This document shows, one piece after another, positions 22,801-30,682 of a DNA stretch of 64,000 nt; position 1 is the first letter of the stretch, and the number at the start of each line of letters is the position of its first letter. The position numbers and the translations under genes are program-made. The DNA lies in assembly GCA_013400115.1 (NCBI GenBank), contig VXBP01003612.1, forward strand, positions 216,282 to 280,281, in the 5' to 3' direction. The DNA is from Rhinopomastus cyanomelas (Eukaryota > Chordata > Aves > Bucerotiformes > Rhinopomastidae). The notes below the pieces were generated by a model. The model searched no databases. It saw only the letters and a program-made list of their open reading frames with translations, and was not told the origin of the DNA.

Positions 22801-25800
22801 CGTGGCCACAGAAAGCCAGGGAGAGAAGTGTCTGTGCCAGGGAGCTTTCCTGGGCCATGGTCTTAGAGAGCTGAAGCTCCCGGTGAAACAGCCCCTGTCT
22901 CAGGCAGGCACGAGGCAGATGCGTCGGGAGAGAAGCTGCAGCATCCCAGCCAAGTGCTTTCCTCTGCCCCAGAGCAACGCCCGTCCTTATTCCCTCATAT
23001 GGAAGTCGAGAGCCGTTTGTCAGCTCCTGGGCTCGCAGCTACAGGCTCATCGCCTCCCCAGATGAAATATGGCCACTCAACGTGCCGAGAGCGGAGCCGA
23101 GGGGGTCTGGGGGGGTCCCGCCTTAAAACCCTTCATCTCCACACGGTGCGGTGGCGAGTTCACAGCTCAGCCCTGGGATGGAGCATCCTGGACCTCCTCC
23201 TCCAGAATCAACCCCAAACATCTGCCCGCGAGCAGGAGGGAGGGAGGGAGCAGGGGAGACCCCCCCCGCCAACACTGTTCCTTCCCGGGGCACCAAGGAG
23301 CTGATGCAGCCCTGGCAGAGTAGAGCTCGGGCTACCAAGACGACAGCGGAATGAGCCAAAACGGGGCAGGTGGGGGGTGCAGCAGCTCGCCCCTGCAACT
23401 TCCCAGCTCTGGGGCGAGTGGAAACAGAGATTACAGAGCTAATCTGATGGGCGTGAGGAGCGGCAGCCTAGCAGGGAGGGCACCTCTGGGCGAGCGGCAG
23501 CTCAGACCGCCCCGGGGCGAACGAGAGAGCCCTTCCGCACGCACTCGCCGCCGCGCTGATAGGTTCTCCCGGTGGCAGCCGGGAGGCGACTGGGCAACGA
23601 GCACGTTCGCTTACGCAACCTCCTGCCCCGCTGAACTTGGGAGACATTTATCTCGGGACATCTTGCACTTTAAATCCCTTTAATTCCGCCTAATCCGCGG
23701 CACCAGGGAGCAATTTACAGCACAGGCGGGCGAGCGCTGCCCTGCGCCGAGCCCAGGGCGAGTGGTACCTGGGCAGGGCCGTGCAGAGGGCTACTCGGCA
23801 GCGGGCGCCGCTAGCCGTGCCTTGGTGTTGACGGCTCTGCTCGGGAGAGCAGCCTGCTGCTGTTTCTGGACTACTAGGCTTTGACCAGCGACGGGTGAGA
23901 TGCCCACAAACACAACGCGAGCCAGGTCCCGAGCACCCACTTGGATGAACCGCGGAGTGTGGAGACAGGACTGGGTTAGGAAACCTCCCCGAGCTCTTGC
24001 CAACGGGGACAGGAGCAGAAGGGGATTGATTAAGCTGAATTCACAGATCCTGCCAGTTCAGAGAAAGAAAATGACCTCCCAACCCCTGCCCCTCTGCTCT
24101 GCCCTGCTGAGAGCCCACCTGGGGTCCTGCATCCAGCTCTGGAGCCCCCAACACCACAAGGATGTGGAGCTGTCGGAGCGGGTCTCAAGGAGCCCATGGA
24201 AATGCTAGAGGGCTGGAGTCCCTCTGCTCTGGGGACAGGCTGAGAGAGTTGGGGTTCTTCAGCCTGGAGAGAAGGCTCCAGGGGGACCTTCTAGTGACCT
24301 TCCAACCCCTGACAGGGGCTGTCAGAAGGGTGGGGAAGGCTGTTCCCAAGGCCAGGGAACAGTAGGATGAGGGGTCATGACTTGAAGCTGGCAAAGGGCA
24401 GAGTGAAGCTGGAGAGGGGGAACAAGTTGTTGAATCTGAGGGTGGGGGACCCCTGGAACAGGCTGCTCAGAGAGGGAGTTAAGTCCCCATCCCTGGACCC
24501 ACCCAAGTTCAGGCTGGCTGGGGCTCTTGGCAACTTGATCTGGTGAGAGCTGGCCCTGCTTGGTGCAGGGGGGTTGGACTGGGTGCCCTTTGGAGGTCCT
24601 TCCAACCCAATGAGTCTATGGTTCTGCAAAGCCAAAAATCTCCACCAGCACTCGCCCAGCCTGAGGAGCCTCTGCACGAAGCACATGAGAGACGACGATG
24701 ATGACGGTAGCCCGGCTTCCTCCCCACTATCTCTAGATCGTGGCTTTATGCGTCGTTCAGCTAAGATCCCCGTAACAGATAGTTATTCATGAATAGCTCC
24801 TGCTCTATAAAGGGTGAGACACACAACACGGGCAAGAAAGAAAGAGCTTGAAGTGGCTGGGACTGGCGTAAACCCACGTCAGCGGTGCTGCTGGCTGGCT
24901 GTGCAACGAGACCAGACTCTCCGAGCAGAGCACAGCCCCGATGACAGAACCCATCGCTATGGCGATGAAGTCATCCAGCTCTGCTTGCACTCTGCCCTGG
25001 CCAGGTCTCTCTGCTACCTGAGCAGTGTTTGGAGTCACAGAAGCAGCAGAGAGAACTGCAAGGGAAGACAGAAGAGTCTTGGGAAGGTAGCTCAGTGCCC
25101 AGGACCTATCTGCTGCTCAAGCTCCCACTGCCACCCGCTCCCAAGGCTTTCTCCAGCACAGAGCTCTGGTGGGCTGGGAGAAGGGATCCCCAGCCCTCCC
25201 GGAGCGGGCTGGAAAAACCCCAGATCCCTTGACAATGGGGCTGGTGCCTGCACCCGCACGGCGACAGCACCTCTGCTCCGTGACTCAGAAAGCAAAGGTT
25301 GGAGGAAGCTGGTTTGGAACCTGGATGGCAGCGATCCCAGGGCAATAATTTACGTAACTGGAGTTCCAGAAAAGTCTCCTCAGTTTCTCGCTGGAGCCAC
25401 TTCGCCCAGGAGAGGTGAAAATTCTCCCCCTGGGCCCCTACCCTGGGCAATTTTAGTCTCAAGGTGAAAATCCACCCCCAGATCCACGTCCCTCTCTGTG
25501 CTGTTTGTGGATACACTGCAGGGCCTCAGGGAACCCTCTGCTGTCTGGGTTGGGTGCCAGCTGCCAAGTTTGGAGGTACAGAACATCTGTATCATTCTCT
25601 ACAGCAGAATCAAGAGCAGGATCTGCTCACCTTAAAATAAAGGGACCTAAATCCCTGGCAGTGTCCAAGGCCAGGCTGGACGGGGCTCTGGGCAACCTGG
25701 TCTGGTGTGAGGTGTCGCTGCCCATGGCAGGGGGTTGGCACTGGGTGAGCACTGAGCTCCCTTCCAACCTGGAACCAGTCTGCGATTCAAAATCATTCAA

Positions 25801-27659
25801 AGTCCCATTTGTGATGCTGAGATGTGGAAGGACCGAGGTGCCGAAGCACCACCTGACCCTGACCTAGAGCTCTGGCCAAGGAGAGCTGGGGGAAGGGGAC
25901 AGCCCAGCAGGCAGAGGCAGAGCCACACATTTCAGCTTCCAGCTAACGTGAGGGAGGGGAAAAAACACTCCTGGCTGCTGCCCTGATCTTTGTGGCCAAC
26001 CCTGGCCAACAAAGCCTGCGGGAGCCCCCGGCCGCTCCCGCTCCGAAGGGATCCCGTGATGCTGACACAGCACCTGCCTGGTACCTGGAGACCTGGGATA
26101 AGCAGTGAGCAAATCTCACAGCATTCACTGCCCTGGGCACTGGTTTCCTCCCATTACATGACTGGTGGTGTTTGCTGGCTTTTCAGACCATCTTCTGGTT
26201 TGGGAAGAGAGGAATCACAACGGGAAATCCCTGTCTCCCAGTAAGAACCCACACCCTGGGCTCTAGGACATCTCCCTCCTCTCCTACTTTGGAGCACAAA
26301 TGCAAACTCAGGGCTCAGCAATGCTCCAGAGCTGATCACAGATTGATGGAACATTGGGGATGGGAAGGGACCTCCAAAGATCAGCCAGTCCCCAACACAG
26401 CAGGAACATGGCCAGGAGGGTTTGAAATGTCTCCAGAGAAGGAGACTCCACAACCCCCCTGAGCAGCCCCTGCCAGGGCTCTGGCACCCTCACTGCCAAC
26501 AAGGTCCTTCTCACACTGATGTGGAACCTCCTCTGCTCCAGCTCACACCCGCTGCCCCTTGTGCTGTCACTGGGTGCCCCTGAGCAGAGCCTGGCTCCAT
26601 CCTCCTCACACCCACCCTTAAATCAACATTCCTGGAGTCACCCCTCAGGCTCCTTTTCCCCAAGCTCAAGAGCCCCAGCTCCCTGGTGTCTGTAGCCCAC
26701 CAGACCTTTGGACCCAGCACCCCACTTGCACAGGGGCTCTCCAGGAGAACTCGTGCCGTATCTGGCTGACGAAACGCGGCAGCCTCACCCCAACAGCCAA
26801 CAAACCTCCCTCCCTGCCGCCGCAGGCTTCTCTTCCGAGGCGATTTGAAACGGGAACGCGCAAACCTGACCCGTTAAACCACCGCCACGTCCCTCAGAGC
26901 ACCCCGACAGCACCGAATCCAGGCGAAACCATGAGCGAAGCACCCGGGACCAACCCCCACCACCCCTCCCGTTTCTCCAGCCCCGGTCAGGGCGACGAGA
27001 TGTTTGAGGGGACAGTGCCAGGGGCCAGTGCCAGGCAGGGCTGCTCCGTCAGGGGTGGAAACCAGCTCGGGGCTGCCCTTTCGCTCCGCACGGGCTGTGC
27101 CTGGAGGCTACGGATGCGTCCGGCTGCTCCGCACCCACCCGCAGGAGACGGCAAAGGACCCCCCCTCCCCTCACCCCCAAGACGAGCAGACCCCAGGCCA
27201 AGCGAGCCGGGACCACCACCACCACCGCTCAGGCCCATGCGAGCGGCTGGGGAGAGCGAGAAACCCCCCTGAACCCTCAGGATTCCACCCCCCCCGACCC
27301 TCCAGCAGGGCCCCGTCTGTGCCCGGGGCGGGGGCAGAACACGATGCGCGACCCCTCCTCGAACCATCAACAGCCGTGAGGGCAGCAGCGGAGCCGGGAC
27401 CCCCGCCTCGGGGGACCTCCCCGAGCCCTCCCCGNNNNNNNNNNNNNNNNNNNNNNNNNNNNNNNNNNNNNNNNNNTGCCCCCCCCGGGGACCCGCAGCG
27501 CAGCGGGACCCCCGCAGGGCTGGGCTGGCGACGGGGAGGGGGGTCGGAGCGGGGGTTTCTTTGTTCGCCGGAGCCCCCCGAGTGCCGCCTCCTCACCTCC
27601 GTGTCCAGCTGCACCAGCTCCATGTCGGGCCAGGGCTCGGCCAGCTGGGCGAGCGGCAT
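1840..27659 (-). CDS. RPS6KA1: RPS6KA1 (p90 ribosomal S6 kinase 1), 5' coding exons only; gene continues off the left edge
   Basis: RPS6KA1 is an AGC/CaMK dual-kinase-domain Ser/Thr kinase activated by ERK1/2 and PDK1; it phosphorylates ribosomal protein S6, CREB and other targets in cytosol and nucleus. Only the N-terminal tail before the first kinase domain is in this window. Exons run join(complement): 27597-27659, 19565-19609, 1840-1893. They give 21 + 15 + 18 codons, all joined in phase 0 with GT-AG introns. The start MPLAQLAEPWP matches the human start MPLAQLKEPWP, and NGQAAPEEGGNPPAK aligns with the human NGQTSGEEAG segment. The next exon, expected to begin near the 'GVVKEI' motif and lead into the kinase domain, was not found in bases 1-1839, so it lies to the left. 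Intron 1 is about 8.0 kb and intron 2 about 17.7 kb; both are full of CR1. An alternative promoter and first exon are proposed at 4884-4925. Confidence 0.93.
2065..2275 (+). mobile_element. CR1 LINE 3' fragment
   Basis: Sense-oriented CR1 3' end: GGTTGGACTAGATGATCC then AGGTCCCTTCCAACCCC, preceded by the typical GAGAAACTTCTTCCCTGTGA stretch. Lies 170 bp upstream of RPS6KA1 exon 3 in the direction of transcription. Confidence 0.9.
2455..2820 (-). mobile_element. CR1 LINE fragment
   Basis: Antisense CR1: AGATTGGAAAAGACCTTCAA at the 3' end, followed by the usual body. Divergent, inactive. Confidence 0.85.
3060..3475 (-). mobile_element. CR1 LINE fragment, discontinuous at an N
   Basis: 3060-3345 is a standard antisense CR1 3' part (GGTTGGAAGGGACCTCGAAA). 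After the single N at 3346 it jumps to a region that in other copies (about 20425-20545) lies several hundred bases further 5', including the CCTCTGAATGGCAGCCCAGC stretch of the ORF2 reverse-transcriptase region. Confidence 0.85.
4575..4672. repeat. C/A-rich simple repeat with an 8-base gap
   Basis: Degenerate runs of CCCCACCCCAAACCCCCACA, interrupted by eight Ns at 4605-4612. On the transcribed minus strand this is G-rich, with closely spaced G-runs, so it could form G-quadruplexes and be hard to sequence. Confidence 0.85.
4780..5190. promoter_or_regulatory. CpG-rich block, possible internal promoter of RPS6KA1
   Basis: Dense CG dinucleotides and GC-rich sequence stand out from the surrounding CR1-laden intron and enclose the candidate first exon at 4884-4925. 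I see no TATA box at a fitting distance on the minus strand. Inference: CpG-island type alternative promoter. Confidence 0.5.
4884..4925 (-). CDS. RPS6KA1: Candidate alternative first coding exon of RPS6KA1
   Basis: Within a CpG-rich block inside intron 2, a minus-strand ATG with a G at -3 (4923-4925) opens 14 codons, MLRLLFRSKARIQE. They end at CAGGAG followed by GCAAGT, a good match to the GC-AG donor consensus. The exon ends in phase 0, so it would splice in frame to the phase-0 exons downstream, either exon 3 or the kinase exons. RSK paralogues and human RPS6KA1 are known to use alternative first exons encoding short basic/hydrophobic N-termini, and this peptide has that character. No transcript evidence is available here; it could be a chance frame in GC-rich DNA. 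Confidence 0.45.
5370..5560 (-). mobile_element. CR1 LINE 3' fragment
   Basis: Antisense: ATTAGGGATTGGAAGGGACC followed by CCACAGCAGGATCC. Divergent beyond about 5550. Confidence 0.88.
5779..6070 (-). mobile_element. CR1 LINE fragment
   Basis: Antisense: CACAGAATCATTCCGG then AAGGTCATCAAGTCCAACC. The distal end fades into unique sequence. Confidence 0.83.
6365..6575. mobile_element. Two short opposed CR1 3' fragments
   Basis: 6365-6462 reads in sense (GGGCTGGATGAGCTCGAAGG, CTTCTCCAGCC). 6534-6575 reads antisense (GGGGTTGGAAGGGTCACATC). Both are old 3' tails. Confidence 0.65.
7555..7965. mobile_element. CR1 LINE fragments, short antisense then sense
   Basis: 7560-7600 is an antisense tail (GGTTGGAAAAGACCTTCAAG). 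7720-7965 is a diverged sense copy ending GGTTGGACTGGATAGTCC and CTCCCTTCCAACC. Confidence 0.75.
8560..9142 (+). mobile_element. CR1 LINE fragment
   Basis: Sense copy of the ORF2 C-terminal part and 3' UTR: GAGGAGAGGCTGAGAGAGCT, then CCATCCCTGGAGGTGTTGA, ending CTTCTCCAGCCTCAACAG. Frame is broken. Confidence 0.88.
9400..9640 (-). mobile_element. CR1 LINE internal fragment
   Basis: Antisense body: CACTGGGTGCCCCTGAGCAG, then CAACATTAATGGGGTCACCC and CTCTCCAGCAGCTCCGTGTC. The 3' tail is missing. Confidence 0.87.
9955..10020 (+). mobile_element. CR1 LINE 3' tail
   Basis: Short sense tail: GGTTGGACTTGATGATCTTG then AAGGTCTTTTCCAACC. Confidence 0.8.
10090..10575 (-). mobile_element. CR1 LINE fragment
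   Basis: Antisense: TTGGGTTGGAAGGGACCCCC to CATCTGGGGGCTCCAGAG. Directly abuts the next antisense copy at 10576. Confidence 0.9.
10576..10715 (-). mobile_element. CR1 LINE 3' fragment
   Basis: Antisense, different subfamily from its neighbour: GTGGTTGGAAGGGACCTCAA, CATCTAGTCCAATCCCCCAC, ending GAAGGAGACTCCACAG. Its position against the end of the previous copy suggests insertion into it. Confidence 0.88.
11660..12255 (+). mobile_element. CR1 LINE fragment with ORF2 C-terminus
   Basis: Sense copy encoding a recognisable CR1 ORF2 tail (LLLLYSALVRPHLEACVHLW, LLERAQCRATEMLKGGEHL), which stays open to about 12162. After CAGGAGGACAAACC it jumps to the 3' tail (GGGGGGTTGGACTGGATG), so an internal segment is deleted. 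Confidence 0.92.
12710..13210 (+). mobile_element. CR1 LINE fragment
   Basis: Sense: AACACCAGAAGGATGAGGAG, CTGTTCAGCCTGGAGAAGAG, ending TCCCTTCCCACCCCAAACC and a GATTCTGTGAT tail. Confidence 0.9.
14308..14700 (-). mobile_element. CR1 LINE fragment, interrupted by another CR1
   Basis: Antisense copy starts with GGTTCAGGTTGGAAGGGAGC. It is split at about 14551 in the 'CCATTTCCC..CTATCACTAG' region and resumes at about 14605. Confidence 0.85.
14552..14605 (-). mobile_element. CR1 3' fragment nested in an older CR1
   Basis: GAACATCAGGGATTGGAAGG and AAGATCATCCAGTCCCC form a short 3' tail of another subfamily inside 14308-14700. Confidence 0.8.
15275..15442 (+). mobile_element. CR1 LINE 3' fragment
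   Basis: Sense: CACCATCCCTGGAGGGGTTC, GGTTGGACTGGATGATCTGG, ending with a CATGATTCTGTGATT tail. Confidence 0.9.
16243..16600 (-). mobile_element. CR1 LINE fragment
   Basis: Antisense: GGCTGGAAAAGACCTTCTAG, then CCCTGGGCAGCCTGTTCCAA and CAACCTGGCCCCATGTCCTC. Confidence 0.9.
17488..17680. mobile_element. Opposed pair of CR1 3' fragments
   Basis: 17488-17549 is antisense (GGGGTTGGAAGGGACCTCGA). 17556-17680 is sense (GGTTGGGCTGGATGATCTCC). They sit tail-first on either side of a few bases. Confidence 0.82.
17826..17912 (+). mobile_element. CR1 LINE 3' tail
   Basis: Sense: GATCCTGCTGTGGCAGGGGG then TTGGACTAGGTGGTCTCTTG. Confidence 0.87.
18350..18453 (+). mobile_element. CR1 LINE fragment, internally deleted
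   Basis: AAGGATGAGGAGCTGTTGGA (ORF2 tail) is joined directly to ACTAGATGATCGTTCGAGC and AATGATTCTGTGATTCT (3' tail). Confidence 0.8.
18620..18855 (-). mobile_element. CR1 LINE fragment
   Basis: Antisense: CGAGGTTGGAGAAGTCCTTG to CACAACCTGACCCCATGTCC; close to the copy at 16243-16600. Confidence 0.88.
19565..19609 (-). CDS. RPS6KA1: RPS6KA1 exon 2
   Basis: Fifteen codons, NGQAAPEEGGNPPAK, between a CTCTTTGCAG acceptor and a GTAAAA donor. The exon is phase 0 at both ends and could be skipped in frame. It matches the human NGQTSGEEAGLQPSK position. Confidence 0.94.
19690..20660 (-). mobile_element. Longest CR1 copy, with part of the reverse transcriptase
   Basis: Antisense copy starting 80 bp upstream (minus sense) of RPS6KA1 exon 2. 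From 3' to 5' it covers the 3' UTR, the ORF2 C-terminus (RLRELGLWSLEKRRLRGDL, LYSALVAPHLECCVQLW) and an RT segment (GVPQGSVLGPVLFNLFING). The catalytic loop after the VSK motif is damaged by a small deletion near 20530. Non-functional. Confidence 0.93.
20690..20893 (+). mobile_element. CR1 LINE 3' fragment
   Basis: Sense: GGGGGATCCCTGGAACAGGC, then GGCCCTGCTTGGTGTAGG and CCCCTTCCAACCCTGTGAC. Inverted relative to the long copy just before it. Confidence 0.9.
21300..21357 (+). mobile_element. CR1 LINE 3' tail
   Basis: GGGGGGCTGGACTAGATGAC then AGGTCCCTTCCAACCCTGTG. Confidence 0.85.
21450..21632 (+). mobile_element. CR1 LINE 3' fragment
   Basis: ACCTGGATGTGTTCCTGCAT, CCTGCTCTGGCAGGGGGATT, ending CCTAATGATTCTATGAT. 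Confidence 0.9.
21820..22330 (-). mobile_element. CR1 LINE fragment
   Basis: Antisense: GGCCAGGGTTGGAAGCCACC to GTGTTGGGGGCTCCAGAACT. Confidence 0.9.
22333..22385 (+). mobile_element. CR1 LINE 3' tail
   Basis: GGTTGACTTTTGGAGGTCCC and TGTGATTCTATGAGTC, abutting the antisense copy before it. Confidence 0.78.
22405..22640 (-). mobile_element. CR1 LINE fragment
   Basis: Antisense: ATTCAGGTTGGAAGAGACCT, then CATCCAGTCCAACCACCAAC and GCAGAATTTCCTCCTGATGT. Confidence 0.88.
23440..23830. promoter_or_regulatory. CpG-rich block in RPS6KA1 intron 1
   Basis: A unique, CR1-free stretch with many CG dinucleotides. A minus-strand donor-like site, CCCAG followed by GTACC, lies near 23768, but no convincing coding start feeds it. 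Could be an untranslated alternative first exon or an intronic enhancer. Confidence 0.35.
24095..24625 (+). mobile_element. CR1 LINE fragment
   Basis: Sense: CTCTGGAGCCCCCAACACCA, CAAGTTGTTGAATCTGAGGG, ending GGGGGGTTGGACTGGGTGCC. Confidence 0.9.
25650..25792 (+). mobile_element. CR1 LINE 3' fragment
   Basis: CCCTGGCAGTGTCCAAGGCC, GGCAACCTGGTCTGGTGTGA, ending CTCCCTTCCAACCTGGAACC. Confidence 0.87.
26337..26690 (-). mobile_element. CR1 LINE fragment
   Basis: Antisense: TGGGGATGGGAAGGGACCTC to CAAGAGCCCCAGCTCCCT. Confidence 0.9.
27435..27476. other. Assembly gap (42 N)
   Basis: Run of N inside the RPS6KA1 CpG-rich promoter region. Extreme GC on both flanks explains the failure. Confidence 0.99.
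27597..27659 (-). CDS. RPS6KA1: RPS6KA1 exon 1 (coding part)
   Basis: Minus-strand ATG at 27657-27659, then 21 codons beginning MPLAQLAEPWPDMELV and ending LDTE. The exon closes with GAG followed by a GTGAGG donor, phase 0. It sits in a CpG-rich block, as expected of the main promoter. The 5' UTR continues upstream; a single N at 27717 and a 42-base gap at 27435-27476 mark poor assembly around the island. Confidence 0.96.
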
Positions 27660-27819
27660 TCTGCCGGCGGTTGCCCCGCAGGGGCTGGTCTCGGAGCGGG
27701 AGCCCCGCGCTGGCCANGAATGGATCTTCCAAAGGGGAGGGGTGTTAAGGGATGAAGATGCTGTCGCCACACGCGGCTCCTGCTGCTCGCGGGCCGATCA
27801 CTGACGGGGTTGGGCTGGG

Positions 27820-28185
27820 GGGAGCCTTAAAGCTCCTCCAGTGCCACCCCCTGCAGTGAGCTGGGACAGCCCCAACCAGAGCAGGTTGCTCAGAGCCCCA
27901 GGGTCCAACCTGACCTGGGATGGTTCCAGGGATGGGGCTTCTCCCACCTCTCTGGGCAGCCTGGGCCAGGCTCTCCCCACCCTCAGCAGCAACAATTTCT
28001 TCCTTCTCTCTCACCTGAATCCCTCTCTTTCAGTTTAACCATCACCCCTGGTCCTGTCACAGCAGCCCCTGCTGAAAAGTCCATCCCCATCTCTCTTCCT
28101 GGCCCCTTGAAGCCCTGAAAGGCCACACTAAGGTCTCCCTGGAGCTTCTCCAGGTTGAAAACCAACTCTCCCAGCCTCTCCTCAC
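27820..28185 (-). mobile_element. CR1 LINE fragment
   Basis: Antisense, diverged: CTCTGGGCAGCCTGGGCCAG, CCCCTGGTCCTGTCACAGCA, CTCCCAGCCTCTCCTCACAG. Confidence 0.82.
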
Positions 28186-28324
28186 AGGGCTCCCTTCCCT
28201 GTCAGCAGCCTCCCTCCCTCCCTCCCTGTGCATTTTGCCTGGATAAAATTTGGATGCAAACGAATCCGAAAGCTGCTGGGAGGCCACTGCTGGCTACTCA
28301 CAAGGTGAGAGGGACAGTTGCTCG

Positions 28325-28430
28325 TGTCACAGAATCACAGAACACTAGGGATTGGAAGATCACTACACTAGGGACCTTGGGAGATCATCCAGTCCAATCC
28401 CCCTGTCAGAGCAGGATCCCCGAGACCTGT
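28325..28430 (-). mobile_element. CR1 LINE 3' fragment with a small internal duplication
   Basis: Antisense tail in which ACACTAGGGA occurs twice about 20 bp apart, splitting the usual GGATTGGAAGGGACCTT motif. Confidence 0.85.
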
Positions 28431-29049
28431 CAGACACTGCTTGAAGAGCCATCAGCCAGGGACACCTGAACACCAGCCAACAGCGTGTCCCAATCCTCTG
28501 TGCCCCGGAAAGAGGGGTTTGTTCCTCGAGGAGTGTCCATGGAATGCCATGGCTTTCCCAGAAGAAGAGGTGGTGAGGACAAACTTGGTGACACAACTCA
28601 GATACTGCTGCTGAAAGCAGGAAGCTGCTCTGGGAAATCCGGATTCCAAGCCTGAGTCACTGCTCATCACCACCCCCAGTGCCTCCCCCCCACAGCCATT
28701 TCCCTACAAGACAGGGAGAAACCCCAGAAAATCCACCTTTTTGTGGTGCTTGGAGGGGGGGAACCATCAGGGAAAGGTGCCCTAAGCACAGACTAGTGGC
28801 TGTTCTCACCTGCTGGGTTTCCCAAACAGGAAAAAGCTGTTCTCCTCCCCTCAGTTCACCAAAGCCCTGTTTTCCTGTCTCATTATAAAATGATGTTAAA
28901 AAAATGATGAATCTCTTGAATGGGGTGCATTGCTAAGGGTTGACTTCATCAAGGTGTGGCTGGAAATAATTAATGAGCCTAAGTGAGGGCAGATCCAGCT
29001 GGAGCCAAGAGGGAATCGGGGGCTGTTCAGCCCTTAACCTGTTCAGATC

Positions 29050-29192
29050 AGGCAGGGGACTCCCAGGTAGGACAGAGCCTGGCGCTTCGAAAACCAGAGG
29101 GCAGTGGTTCAGGGATGGTCTGGCAGTGCTGGGTCAGCGACTGGACCTGATGATCCTACAAGTCTCTTCCAACCAACGTGATCCTGTGATTC
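29050..29192 (+). mobile_element. CR1 LINE 3' fragment
   Basis: Sense, old: GACTGGACCTGATGATCCTA, TCTCTTCCAACCAACGTGAT, ending CCTGTGATTC. Confidence 0.75.
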
Positions 29193-29659
29193 ACTGCTCT
29201 AGGAGCTCATCTGGAAGTCACCATCAGGACCTGCCCGTCACTGACGCAGGAGCTGTCGTCCTTCTCGCACGTGGGCCAGCGGAGGGTGGGAACTTCTCAC
29301 GGTGACGGTCCCGTGTCCTGCGCTCGGGGCCTCTCTTTGTGCAACAAGTGTTGGAGCCCCAGCTGAAGGCATTGAAAACACAAACCCACCCGCCTGGTGC
29401 TGAGGGAGGTCCTGTTAGAGCCAGTTCAAGGCCTGTCGCTCACTGTTGGAACAAGCCACAGCAGATCTTGTGGGAAGTTACTCATCCAGCTCCAAAGGCG
29501 GCGGTAACTTCCCCTCGTGGCCTGGAACACAGCGTGCTGTGCGGTCACATCTGTGCTCCAGCTGCTGCAACCTGCTTCCAACGGCATCAGTAACACCATG
29601 ATGTCAATACTGGTGTCCCAGTTACCTCTTCCATTTGCCAGCAGATCACGGCTCCCTTT

Positions 29660-29864
29660 AGACTGGATCCTAGGGAGAAGTTCTTCAGTGCCAGGGTGGA
29701 GAGACTCTGGAAGCTGGTTGCCCCCAGAGGCTGTGGCTGCTGCCTCTCTGTGGCTGGGCTGGATGAGTCCAGTTGAGAGGCATCGCTGCCCCTGGCAGGG
29801 AGCTGGAGGAGATGAGCTCTGAGGTCCCTTCCAACCTGAGCCAGTCTATGATTCTATGGTTCCT
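29660..29864 (+). mobile_element. CR1 LINE 3' fragment
   Basis: Sense: GGGAGAAGTTCTTCAGTGCC, GAGGTCCCTTCCAACCTGAG, ending with the 8-bp-type tail TCTATGATTCTATGG. Confidence 0.88.
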
Positions 29865-30607
29865 CCCACTCCTATGGGCTGGGGTAGGAAAGCAGAGGTG
29901 GCTGAGGGTAGGACAAGGCTTTTCTGGAATGAGAACACCCCCCGGTGTCCTTGACCCCAGGCTCCATGAATCCAACCTTTGATCATCACACCCTGGTGCT
30001 TTGGGCACTTCCCACCTGGGTGAGACAAACCCACAGGGAACGTTCAAGCCGTAGCACCAGGAACAAAGGCCGTTTGCCACGGAGTCACCCACCAAACGGC
30101 TCCTGGCTTCCGAGGAAGCTGCTGCAGGATCAGGCACTGAGCAGCTCCCCGAGCAGCTGAGGGGGAGATGTCATCCAGGCCGGTCAGGAGCTCCTGGGAA
30201 GTCTCCAACTCCAAGGTCAAGCTGCTACTACAAACAGTGAACAGCTAGAGGGAGGTGCAGTAAACAGTAGAGAAGGCAGATTCCATGCTCAAGGTCACAG
30301 CCAAAGGTTAATGGGCAGCATCCCCAGGAACCACGTACAAGGCAGAACAAGGCAGTCGGGGAGCGCTGCGGTTCCATCTCCCTGGAGGGCAACTGAGATG
30401 CACAAAGTCCTTCATATTTCACAGCAGAGAGACAGCCAGGCTGCCCATGAGCTTCAGAAGAGGCAGAACTGGTGATGCTTTAGGCAGCAATGACTTCTTC
30501 AGGCTGGAAGACAATGGCTCCAAACCCTGGGTGCCCCTGCCCCTAAATGAAATCATCCTGCCCACCTCTTTTAATCAACCAGCAAATTCAAGGCACTGGG
30601 GAGCCCA

Positions 30608-30682
30608 CAGGATCCCAGAACATTAGGGATTGGAAGGGACCTTGGAAGATCTTCTAGTCCAATCCCCCTGCCACAGCAGGCA
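30608..30682 (-). mobile_element. CR1 LINE 3' tail
   Basis: AACATTAGGGATTGGAAGGG, CTTCTAGTCCAATCCCCCTG. Confidence 0.88.

Larger units (their letters stand above)
19610..27596 (-). other. RPS6KA1 intron 1
   Basis: About 8 kb with many CR1 copies, including the longest in the window, and a CpG-rich block at 23.4-23.8 kb. Stretches 22640-24050 and 24630-25640 are CR1-free and show no supported exon. Confidence 0.75.
26750..27790. promoter_or_regulatory. CpG-rich promoter region of RPS6KA1
   Basis: A CG-dense, very GC-rich block encloses exon 1. It contains an unresolved 42-base gap (27435-27476) and an ambiguous base at 27717. The transcription start is expected above 27660 on the minus strand, but I could not place it. 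The part below 27597 is the start of intron 1. Confidence 0.7.

Noticed and set aside
27004..27804. Long frames through the RPS6KA1 CpG-rich region
   Set aside because: They cross the 42-base N run and lie in extreme GC where stops are rare; the real coding here is exon 1 on the minus strand.
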